Assembly: GCA_026647215.1 (NCBI GenBank)
Contig: JAPKHC010000009.1
Location: 198,916 to 262,915, forward strand
Origin: F1-120-MAGs118 sp013360535
GTDB lineage: Bacteria > Planctomycetota > UBA1135 > GCA-002686595
Reading direction: 5' to 3'
DNA: 64,000 bases
A program made the position numbers and the translations under genes. The notes beneath the pieces are model-generated. The model searched no databases. It saw nothing but the letters and a program-made list of their open reading frames with translations, and was not told where the DNA came from. Shown here piece after piece: positions 8,614 through 15,152 of this stretch (position 1 is its first letter; each line of letters opens with the position of its first letter).

Positions 8614-8916
8614 CTACTTGGCGCCCTTCTTCGTGGAGGCCTTGGACGCGGAGGTCTTGGACGCGGCCTTCTTCGCCGGCTTGGCGTCGCCGTCGATGCG
8701 GGCGACGTTGCTGGCGTGGATCGACATCTCCTGCTGGACGCGCTCGCCCTTCTGGTTCTGCGCGGTCGGCTTCTTGTGCTTCCAGCGCAGGTTGATGCCT
8801 TCGACGATCACGCGCGTCTCGCGCGGGAACGCTTCCTTGACGACGCCCTGCTTGCCCTTGTCGTTGCCCGACAGGATGCGGACGGTGTCGCCCTTCTTGA
8901 CGTGCAGGTGAGCCAC
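8614..8916 (-). CDS. rplX: 50S ribosomal protein L24
   Basis: L24 is an assembly initiator bound near the exit tunnel. The protein has 100 residues with an N-terminal KOW motif (KKGDTVRILSGNDKGKQGVV). The last 25 residues form a Lys/Ala/Ser tail of low complexity. The start is the GTG at 8916, which overlaps the rplN stop as TAGTG; no in-frame ATG lies near, and the reading begins GTG-Ala-His-Leu-His-Val-Lys-Lys, matching the family. Confidence 0.95.
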   Translation of the reverse strand: MAHLHVKKGDTVRILSGNDKGKQGVVKEAFPRETRVIVEGINLRWKHKKPTAQNQKGERVQQEMSIHASNVARIDGDAKPAKKAASKTSASKASTKKGAK

Positions 8917-9284
8917 TAGACCACCTCCTGCGCCAGCGAGACGATCTTCATGAAGTTGCGCTCGCGCAGCTCGCGGGCGACGGCACCGAAGATGCGCGTG
9001 CCCTTGGGGTTGTTCTCCGCGTCGATCAGCACGATCGCGTTGCGGTCGAAGCGCACGTAGGTCCCGTCGTCGCGACGCGTGGCCTTGCGGGTGCGGACGA
9101 TGACGCCCTTGGCGACCGAGCCGGCCTTGACGTCGGAGCTGGGGAGCGCCTTCTTGACGGCGACGACGACGATGTCGCCGAGGCCGGCGACGCGGCGGTG
9201 CGTTCCGCCGAGCACCTTGATGCACTGGACACGCTTGGCGCCGGTGTTGTCGGCGACGTCCAGGAAAGTCTGCATCTGGATCAT
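8916..9284 (-). CDS. rplN: 50S ribosomal protein L14
   Basis: L14 lies at the subunit interface, forms bridge B8 and is the docking site of RsfS-type silencing factors. The protein has 122 residues. It starts MIQMQTFLDVADNTGAKRVQ and contains FDRNAIVLIDAENNPKGTRI and RELRERNFMKIVSLA. It lies 8 bp after rpsQ and its stop overlaps the GTG of rplX. Confidence 0.98.
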   Translation of the reverse strand: MIQMQTFLDVADNTGAKRVQCIKVLGGTHRRVAGLGDIVVVAVKKALPSSDVKAGSVAKGVIVRTRKATRRDDGTYVRFDRNAIVLIDAENNPKGTRIFGAVARELRERNFMKIVSLAQEVV

Positions 9285-9292
9285 GGGGTCAC

Positions 9293-9640
9293 CTACGCCT
9301 TCGAGATCTCGGAGACTTCAGCACCGCGGTCGACCGCCGCGGTCACGACGCTGACGAGACGCCAGCGCTTGAGCTTGCTCATCGGGCGCGTCGACATGAT
9401 CTCGACGACGTCCCCCAGCTTCGCCGCGCCGTTCTCGGCGTGGACGTGGTAGCGCTTGCGCTCGCGGATGTACTTGCCGTACTTGGGGTGGCGGTACATG
9501 CGCTCGACCTGCACGACGATGGTCTTGTCCATCTTGGTGGACACGACCGTGCCGGTCATGGTGCGGCGCGGCGTGCGGCCGTCCGTCTGGTTCTGCTCGG
9601 TCATGTTGGGCTGCTGGGGCGTCTTGGTCTGCTCGGTCAT
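9293..9640 (-). CDS. rpsQ: 30S ribosomal protein S17 with N-terminal extension
   Basis: S17 is an early-binding OB-fold protein of the 16S 5' domain. The protein has 115 residues against roughly 80-90 for most bacteria. The core starts near residue 28 (MTGTVVSTKMDKTIVVQVER) and contains MYRHPKYGKYIRERKRYHVH. The extra 27 residues are rich in Thr, Gln and Pro and contain an internal Met at residue 13, so a shorter start is possible. The first ATG at 9640 sits 2 bp after rpmC. Confidence 0.95.
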   Translation of the reverse strand: MTEQTKTPQQPNMTEQNQTDGRTPRRTMTGTVVSTKMDKTIVVQVERMYRHPKYGKYIRERKRYHVHAENGAAKLGDVVEIMSTRPMSKLKRWRLVSVVTAAVDRGAEVSEISKA

Positions 9641-9642
9641 GA

Positions 9643-9858
9643 CTAGTGCCCGCCGTTCTTGGCCTGAGCCGCGTGGGCACGCTGGTTCAGGATGGTCTTG
9701 ATGCGTGCGACCGCCCGGCGCGCCTCGCGGATGCGCGAGGGGTTGGCCGAGTTCTCGGTCGTGGACTTGAAGCGCAGGCCGAAGAGCTCCTTCTCCAGGT
9801 TCTTCAGCTCGAACTCGAGCTCGCCGTCGGTCTTGCCGCGGATCTCGTCGATCTTCAT
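9643..9858 (-). CDS. rpmC: 50S ribosomal protein L29
   Basis: L29 surrounds the tunnel exit next to L23 and helps form the docking site for SRP and trigger factor. The protein has 71 residues in two helices, containing ELEFELKNLEKELFGLRFK and RIREARRAVARIKTIL. The tail after residue 60 is Ala/His-rich. It lies 38 bp after rplP. Confidence 0.96.
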   Translation of the reverse strand: MKIDEIRGKTDGELEFELKNLEKELFGLRFKSTTENSANPSRIREARRAVARIKTILNQRAHAAQAKNGGH

Positions 9859-9896
9859 CTTGGGGACTCCGTTGTCGCTCGCGCGTGGATCGGCGA

Positions 9897-10316
9897 TCAG
9901 GTCGTGGGCAGGCGCTTCACCATCTTCACCTTGATGGGAAGCTTGTGGGCGATGCGCTTGAACGCGAGCTTGGCCTTGTCCTCAGGGACGCCACCGAGCT
10001 CGAACAGGATCGTGCCGGGCTTGACGACGGCGGCCCAGAACTCGGGCTCGCCCTTGCCGGTGCCCATGCGCGTTTCCGCGGGCTTCGCGGAGATCGGCTT
10101 GTGCGGGAAGACGCGGATCCAGATCTTGCCTTGGCCACCGATCGCGCGGGACGCGGCGACGCGGCCGGCCTCGATCTGGCGCCCGGAGATCCAGGCCGCG
10201 TCGAGGGACTGCAGGCCGAAGTCGCCGAACGCGACGCGGTGGCCGGCCGTCGCGGTGCCGCGGATACGGCCGCGGTGCACCTTGCGGAACTTGGTACGGT
10301 TGGGTTGCATCGCCAT
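9897..10316 (-). CDS. rplP: 50S ribosomal protein L16
   Basis: L16 organises the A-site region of the 50S and contacts aminoacyl-tRNA. The protein has 139 residues. It contains QPNRTKFRKVHRGRIRG, FGDFGLQSLDAAWISGRQIE and WIRVFPHKPISAKPAETRMG. A second in-frame ATG two codons downstream would give the more usual MQPNRTK start; both remain possible. It lies 24 bp after rpsC. Confidence 0.97.
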   Translation of the reverse strand: MAMQPNRTKFRKVHRGRIRGTATAGHRVAFGDFGLQSLDAAWISGRQIEAGRVAASRAIGGQGKIWIRVFPHKPISAKPAETRMGTGKGEPEFWAAVVKPGTILFELGGVPEDKAKLAFKRIAHKLPIKVKMVKRLPTT

Positions 10317-10340
10317 GGGTCAGTTCTCCTGCCGGAAGGC

Positions 10341-11087
10341 CTAGGCGCCGGGCTGGGGAGCGAGGGACTCGCGCGAGATGCGGCCACGACGCGGCGAACG
10401 CACGCCGTTCTCGCCGCGGGGAGCCACGCCCGACTGCTGCTGGTAGTCGAGCTTCTGGCCGGGCTCGAGGTCGCCCTTGTAGATCCAGACCTTGACGCCG
10501 ATGACGCCATAGGTGGTCTTGGCCAGCGCGGTGCCGTAGTCGACGTTCGCGCGGAGCGTCGAGAGGGGCACACGGCCTTCGCGGTCCTTGGCCTGACGCG
10601 CCATTTCGGCGCCGCCGAGGCGGCCGTTGAGTTCGACCTTGCAGCCCTTGGCACCGGCCTGCATGGTCGTCTGGATGGCCTTCTTCATCGCGCGGCGGAA
10701 CGCCATGCGCTTCTCGAGCGCTTCGGCGATCACCTCGGCGACGAGCGTCGACTCGAGCTCGGGACGCTTGATCTCGCGCACCGTCAGGTGGACCGTCTGG
10801 CCCGCGAGCTTCTGCAGCGCTTCCTTGAGCTGGTCGACGCGGGCGCCCTTGCGGCCGACGAGCACGCCCGGACGCGCGGTGTGAACGATCACGTTGACCG
10901 CGTCGGTGGTGCGCTCGATCTCGACGCGCGGGATGCCGGCGCCCTTGAAGTCCTTGGCGATCGTCTTGCGGATGTGATCGTCCTGGAGCAGCAGCTTGCC
11001 GAAGTCCTGCTTGCGCGCGTACCAGCGCGAACGCCAGGGCTCGATGCTGTTGAGGCGGAAACCGGTCGGGTGAACTTTCTGGCCCAT
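10341..11087 (-). CDS. rpsC: 30S ribosomal protein S3
   Basis: S3 forms the mRNA entry channel and takes part in helicase activity there. The protein has 248 residues. It starts MGQKVHPTGFRLNSIEPWRS. A KH domain lies around residues 60-110 (VLVGRKGARVDQLKEALQKL) and the C-terminal domain carries GVIGVKVWIYKGDLEPGQKL. The ATG at 11087 is 1 bp from the rplV stop. Confidence 0.98.
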   Translation of the reverse strand: MGQKVHPTGFRLNSIEPWRSRWYARKQDFGKLLLQDDHIRKTIAKDFKGAGIPRVEIERTTDAVNVIVHTARPGVLVGRKGARVDQLKEALQKLAGQTVHLTVREIKRPELESTLVAEVIAEALEKRMAFRRAMKKAIQTTMQAGAKGCKVELNGRLGGAEMARQAKDREGRVPLSTLRANVDYGTALAKTTYGVIGVKVWIYKGDLEPGQKLDYQQQSGVAPRGENGVRSPRRGRISRESLAPQPGA

Positions 11088-11088
11088 C

Positions 11089-11532
11089 TCACGCTTCCTT
11101 GGACGGCTTGGCCTTGCGGCGCTTGGAACCCGCGGCTCCGCTGCTCGCGGTGGCGCTCTCGGTCTCGGAGAGCACGACGGTCAGGTGCGCGGTCATCTTC
11201 TTGAACGGCATCGCGCGGCCCTGGGGACCCGGGCGGAAGCGCATGCGACCCTGCAGCATCGGACCGTCATCGGCGCGGCAATCGGTGATCACCAGCGCGT
11301 TGACGTTGACGCCCTCGTCGTTGTGGCTGGCGTTGGCCATCGCAGAACGGACGAGCTTGGAGTAGTACTCCGACGCGCGCTTGTGCTGGAAATGCAGCAC
11401 TTCGAGCGCATCGTTCACGCCGCGGCCGCGGATGAGATCCGCCACCAGTCGCGCCTTGCGCGCGGTGATGCGCGCGAAGCGGTGCTTCGCGAGGAACCTC
11501 TTCGCCTCGACTGACTTGTTCGTTGCAGCCAT
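11089..11532 (-). CDS. rplV: 50S ribosomal protein L22
   Basis: L22 narrows the nascent peptide tunnel with its long beta hairpin and is a site of macrolide resistance mutations. The protein has 147 residues. It contains ARKARLVADLIRGRGVNDAL and the hairpin region GPMLQGRMRFRPGPQGRA. The C-terminal 25 residues are a Ser/Ala/Lys tail beyond the family core. It lies 6 bp after rpsS. Confidence 0.97.
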   Translation of the reverse strand: MAATNKSVEAKRFLAKHRFARITARKARLVADLIRGRGVNDALEVLHFQHKRASEYYSKLVRSAMANASHNDEGVNVNALVITDCRADDGPMLQGRMRFRPGPQGRAMPFKKMTAHLTVVLSETESATASSGAAGSKRRKAKPSKEA

Positions 11533-11538
11533 GGTGCG

Positions 11539-11832
11539 TCAGCTCCCAGCGGGGGCGGCCTTGTCGGCTTCCTTCTTGTTGGTGTGACCCTTGAACACGC
11601 GGGTCGCGGCGAATTCGCCCAGCTTGTGGCCGACCATGTCCTCGGTGATGAACACCTTGTAGTGGTGGCGGCCGTTGTGGACGAGGAACGTGAGTCCGAC
11701 GAAGTCGGGCGTCACGGTCGACGAGCGGGACCAGGTCGTGATCGGGTCACGCTTGCCCGTCTTGATCTGCGAGGCCACCTTCTTCAGCAGCTTCGCGTCG
11801 ACGTACGGGCCTTTTTTCAGGCTGCGGCTCAT
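11539..11832 (-). CDS. rpsS: 30S ribosomal protein S19
   Basis: S19 pairs with S13 in the 30S head and touches the A-site finger. The protein has 97 residues. It starts MSRSLKKGPYVDAKLLKKV and contains ITTWSRSSTVTPDFVGLTF and HNGRHHYKVFITEDMVGHKL. It is 12 bp after rplB. Confidence 0.98.
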   Translation of the reverse strand: MSRSLKKGPYVDAKLLKKVASQIKTGKRDPITTWSRSSTVTPDFVGLTFLVHNGRHHYKVFITEDMVGHKLGEFAATRVFKGHTNKKEADKAAPAGS

Positions 11833-11844
11833 GGATCAGTGCTC

Positions 11845-12678
11845 CTAGACCTTGTGCCGGCTGCGGACGATGAAGCGGTCAGTCGGGTGGTTCTTCTTGC
11901 GCGTCTTCAGGCCCTTGGCCTTCAGACCCTTGAAGTTGCAGGGATGGCGACCGCCCTTGGTGCGGCCTTCGCCACCACCGAGCGGGTGGTCGACGGGGTT
12001 CATGGTCGTGCCGCGGACGTGCGGGCGACGGCCCATGTGGCGATGGCGACCGGCCTTGCCGATCGACACGTTCTGCCAGTCGAGGTTGCCGATGCGGCCG
12101 ATCGTGGCGCGGCAGCGGATGTGCACGCGGCGCACTTCGCCCGACGGCATCAGGATCACGGCCCAGTCGCCTTCCTTGGCGGTGAGCTGCGCGGCGGTGC
12201 CGGCGGTGCGGCACATCTGGCCGCCGCGACCCTCGTGGATCTCGATGTTGTGGATCTCGAGACCGACGGGGATCAGGCCGAGCGGGAGGCAGTTGCCGAC
12301 GTTGGGGTCGGCCTTCTCGCCGTTCATCAGCGTCTGGCCGACCTGCAGCCCGACGGGGGCGAGCACGTAGGCCTTGGCGCCATCGGCGTAGTGGACGAGC
12401 GCGATGTTGGCCGAGCGGTTGGGGTCGTACTCGATCGAGACGACCTTGGCCGGGATGGCGTCCTTCGAGCGCTTGAAGTCGACCACGCGGTACATCCGCT
12501 TCGAGCCGCCGCCGATGTTGCGGCAGGTCTGGTGGCCGTGGTTGTTGCGGCCGCCCGACTTGCTCTGCGGGCGGAGCAGGCTCTCTTCGGGCTTGGTGCG
12601 CGTGATCTCTTCCGAGAAGCGCAGGACCGAGCCGTGGCGCCGACCAGCAGACGTCGGCTTGTAGTTCTTGATGGCCAT
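11845..12678 (-). CDS. rplB: 50S ribosomal protein L2
   Basis: L2 is needed for subunit association and peptidyl transferase function. The protein has 277 residues. It starts MAIKNYKPTSAGRRHGSVL and contains GRNNHGHQTCRNIGGGSKR, then NPVDHPLGGGEGRTKGGRHP around the functionally important His near residue 230. It lies 18 bp after rplW. Confidence 0.98.
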   Translation of the reverse strand: MAIKNYKPTSAGRRHGSVLRFSEEITRTKPEESLLRPQSKSGGRNNHGHQTCRNIGGGSKRMYRVVDFKRSKDAIPAKVVSIEYDPNRSANIALVHYADGAKAYVLAPVGLQVGQTLMNGEKADPNVGNCLPLGLIPVGLEIHNIEIHEGRGGQMCRTAGTAAQLTAKEGDWAVILMPSGEVRRVHIRCRATIGRIGNLDWQNVSIGKAGRHRHMGRRPHVRGTTMNPVDHPLGGGEGRTKGGRHPCNFKGLKAKGLKTRKKNHPTDRFIVRSRHKV

Positions 12679-12696
12679 GGTAGCTGTGCTCCTCGC

Positions 12697-12987
12697 TTAG
12701 AGGATCTCGATGGTCTGGCCCTGGGCGATCGTCACCATCGCGCGCTTCCAGGCCTGGGACGTGCCCGAGACCCAGCCGCGGCGGACCGGCTTGGCACGCT
12801 TGGTGAGCGTGTTGACCTTGGTGACCTTGACGTTGAAGAGCTTCTCCACGGCGCGCTTGATCTCGACCTTGTTGGCGTCGACCGGAACGCGGAAGTGGTA
12901 AGCGTTGCGACCGCCCGTGTCGTAGGTCGCCTTCTCCGAGAGAACGGGCTTGCGGATGATCGAGTAGAAGCGATCGAGGTTGGTCAC
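12697..12987 (-). CDS. rplW: 50S ribosomal protein L23
   Basis: L23 is the main docking point at the tunnel exit for trigger factor and SRP. The protein has 96 residues, containing IIRKPVLSEKATYD and VDANKVEIKRAVEKLFNVKV. The start is the GTG at 12987, which overlaps the rplD stop as GTGA, with a strong GGAGGTG about 5 bases upstream. No ATG nearby would keep the N-terminus. Confidence 0.95.
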   Translation of the reverse strand: MTNLDRFYSIIRKPVLSEKATYDTGGRNAYHFRVPVDANKVEIKRAVEKLFNVKVTKVNTLTKRAKPVRRGWVSGTSQAWKRAMVTIAQGQTIEIL

Positions 12988-13637
12988 GCGGCACCTCCGG
13001 TCTTGCCACCGACGCGCTGGGCGAGGGCGTCGAGCGCGGCCGCCTCGGCGAGGATCAGGCCGCCGTTGAGGACGTCGTGCGCGCACAGGTCCACGGCGAG
13101 GCGGACCTCGACGCGCGGGAAGTTGCGGAACGACTTGAACACGTTCTCGTTGGGCTGCGCGAGCACGATCGTCGCGCGGCGGGCCGTCTTGACGGCCGAG
13201 AGCAGGCCGGCGCTGGCGAGCACGGCGCGCGCGGCCTTGGCGGACGGCCCCGAGAAGCTCGAGCCGTCGAAGAGCGCGACCTCGTTGTCGCCGAACTTGC
13301 CGCACAGCGCGCTGCGCAGCGCGACGCGGCGCTGCTGGGCGGGCATGTGGAAGCTGTAGTCGCGCGGGCGCGGACCGAAGGTCGTGCCACCCTTGCGCCA
13401 GATCGGCGACTTCTTGTCGCCGGCGCGCGCGCGGCCGGTGTGCTTCTGCTTCCAGGGCTTCTTGCCCGAGAACGCGACTTCGCAGCGGATCTTGGTCTTG
13501 ACCGTGCCCTGGCGCTGGTTCGCCTTGAACATGTCCACCGCGTTCTTGAGGAGGCGGTAGAAGACCTTGTCGCCGAAGGCGCCCGCGTCGAAGTCCTGCT
13601 TCTGCGCGTTGCCCTTGCCGTAGACGTTGAGTTGCAT
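12984..13637 (-). CDS. rplD: 50S ribosomal protein L4
   Basis: L4 reaches into the exit tunnel opposite L22 and in E. coli also controls its own operon. The protein has 217 residues. It contains RQGTVKTKIRCEVAFSGKKP and KQKHTGRARAGDKKSPIWRK, the tunnel-loop signature, followed by GGTTFGPRPRDYSF. It lies 20 bp after rplC and overlaps rplW by 4 bp. Confidence 0.98.
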   Translation of the reverse strand: MQLNVYGKGNAQKQDFDAGAFGDKVFYRLLKNAVDMFKANQRQGTVKTKIRCEVAFSGKKPWKQKHTGRARAGDKKSPIWRKGGTTFGPRPRDYSFHMPAQQRRVALRSALCGKFGDNEVALFDGSSFSGPSAKAARAVLASAGLLSAVKTARRATIVLAQPNENVFKSFRNFPRVEVRLAVDLCAHDVLNGGLILAEAAALDALAQRVGGKTGGAA

Positions 13638-13657
13638 GGATGGACCCCTGTAGAGCG

Positions 13658-14296
13658 CTAGGCCTTGGCCTTGCGGGCGGTCTTGGCGGTCTGGACCATC
13701 ACGAAGCCGTCGTTGTGGCCCGGAACCGAGCCCTCGACGAAGAGCAGGTTGCGCTCGACGTCGACACGGACGACCTTGAGATTCTTCTGGGTGCAGCGAT
13801 CGACGCCGTAGTGGCCGCCCATGCGCTTGCCCTTGGGAAGCTTGCCGATGCGGCGGCTGGCGATCGAACCCGGCGCGCGGACGTTCATCGAGCCGTGCGT
13901 CTCCGGTCCGCGGTTGAAGCCGTGGCGCTTGATCGTGCCGGCGAAGCCGCGACCCTTGGTCGTGCCGATGACGTCGACGACATCACCTTCCTTGAAGATG
14001 TCGCACTTGATCACGTCCCCCACCGAGAGCTTGGCCGGGGTGGCACAGCGTTCCTCGCGGAGGAAGCGCTTGGGCGCCACGTTGATCTTCTTGAACTGGC
14101 CGAGCTGCGGCTTGGCGACGAGCCGGTCAGGCTTGTCCTCGAAGCCGAGCTGGACGGCGTCGTAGCCGTCGTTGGCCTTGGTGCGGACTTGGGCAACGAC
14201 GCAGGGCCCCGCCTCGACGACCGTCACGCCCACTAGCGTGCCGTCGGCGAGGAAGAACTGCGTCATCCCGCGCTTGCGTCCCAGGATCAGCGTCAT
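13658..14296 (-). CDS. rplC: 50S ribosomal protein L3
   Basis: L3 is one of the first proteins to bind 23S rRNA and reaches the peptidyl transferase centre with its central extension. The protein has 212 residues. It starts MTLILGRKRGMTQFFLADG and contains GFAGTIKRHGFNRGPETHGS and ASRRIGKLPKGKRMGGHYG. The ATG at 14296 gives the family N-terminus. It is separated from rpsJ by 316 bp, which is unusual for this pair. Confidence 0.98.
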   Translation of the reverse strand: MTLILGRKRGMTQFFLADGTLVGVTVVEAGPCVVAQVRTKANDGYDAVQLGFEDKPDRLVAKPQLGQFKKINVAPKRFLREERCATPAKLSVGDVIKCDIFKEGDVVDVIGTTKGRGFAGTIKRHGFNRGPETHGSMNVRAPGSIASRRIGKLPKGKRMGGHYGVDRCTQKNLKVVRVDVERNLLFVEGSVPGHNDGFVMVQTAKTARKAKA

Positions 14297-14612
14297 GATG
14301 CTTGGAACCTTCGTGTGAAGGGTGCCGGTTCGACCGGGGAGCCACCCACACTGGGTTGCTCCAACGCCCGGCCACGCGGCGAAAGGTTGAGGTTGTTGGA
14401 AAGGAGAGCGACGAAAGCTCCACAACGACCTTCGGCACGGCGACTCGGCACAGGGCCGGCCGTCGCGTCCTCGGCGTTGGGGAAGGGTTCGTTCAGGTAC
14501 TTGCAGGTTGGGCGCACTGGAAAGCTTCCAGTGCGACTCCCACGCGCTGCCGTATCCAGCTTTCGCGGCGGTGACCGCCGTCAGCGCTGGACGCGCAACG
14601 CGCTCGAGGCCG
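14297..14612 (-). other. rpsJ-rplC spacer, 316 bp, with a perfect hairpin
   Basis: These 316 bp between rpsJ and rplC hold no convincing gene; a 74-codon open frame at 14293-14517 has no ribosome binding site, no recognisable family and overlaps rplC. The spacer contains a perfect 10-bp inverted repeat at 14513-14522 and 14526-14535 with a 3-base loop (arm CGCACTGGAA). No T-run follows on either strand, so it is not a classical terminator. It could be a processing or regulatory site setting rpsJ apart from the rest of the S10 operon; this is inference. Confidence 0.5.
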
Positions 14613-14921
14613 TCAGGCCTTGATGCGGATATCCACCCCTGCAGGCATGTTCAGGCTGGAGAGAGCGTCCACCGTCTGAGAGGTGGGCTCCGAGATGTAG
14701 ATCAGACGCTTGTGCGTCCGGATCTCGAACTGTTCGCGCGACTTCTTGTCGATGAAGGGCGAGCGCAGCACGGTGTAGCGCTCGATGCAGGTCGGCAGGG
14801 GGATGGGGCCAGCGACGCGGGCGCCGGTGCGCTTCGCGGTGTCGACGATCTCGAGGCACGACTGGTCGAGCGCCTCGTGGTCGTACGCTTCCATCCGGAT
14901 CTGGATCTTGTCCTTCATCAT
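14613..14921 (-). CDS. rpsJ: 30S ribosomal protein S10 / NusE
   Basis: S10 is a 30S head protein and, as NusE, links NusG to the ribosome and to antitermination. The protein has 102 residues. It contains KIQIRMEAYDHEALDQSCLE, GPIPLPTCIERYTVLRSPF and HKRLIYISEPTSQTVDALSS. Two adjacent ATGs at 14921 and 14918 are possible starts. It is the first gene of the S10 operon, about 110 bases downstream of a strong promoter at 15039-15067. Confidence 0.98.
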   Translation of the reverse strand: MMKDKIQIRMEAYDHEALDQSCLEIVDTAKRTGARVAGPIPLPTCIERYTVLRSPFIDKKSREQFEIRTHKRLIYISEPTSQTVDALSSLNMPAGVDIRIKA

Positions 14922-15038
14922 GGCTTTGGCTGCGGGAGGGGCCGGGGGTGTCGGGGAGACCCGCGCCCTCCGTAGTGGGGCTCGACTCCGCCAGCTGCTC
15001 CGTCGTTCGGGGCGTCCGGTGGAATTCGAGGGCGAGGC

Positions 15039-15067
15039 AAGTTATCAGCGCCCCCCACCCTCGTCAA
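15039..15067 (-). promoter_or_regulatory. Promoter of the rpsJ (S10-spc-alpha) operon
   Basis: On the minus strand TTGACG (15067-15062) is followed after 17 bases by TAACTT (15044-15039), close to the sigma-70 consensus. It lies between the EF-G gene and rpsJ, with an untranslated leader of about 110 bases. It would start the long ribosomal protein transcript independently of the str genes. No experimental start site is available. Confidence 0.75.
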
Positions 15068-15152
15068 CGGTCAGGAACAAGAAACTTCGGGGCCTTCGCG
15101 CGCTTTTTTGGGGGAGGGCGCGCCGGCGAGGCCCGTCCCGAGGGCCCGCCCG

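Noticed and set aside
14293..14517. 74-codon minus-strand frame in the rpsJ-rplC gap
   Set aside because: It overlaps the rplC start by a few bases, lacks a ribosome binding site and has no recognisable sequence.
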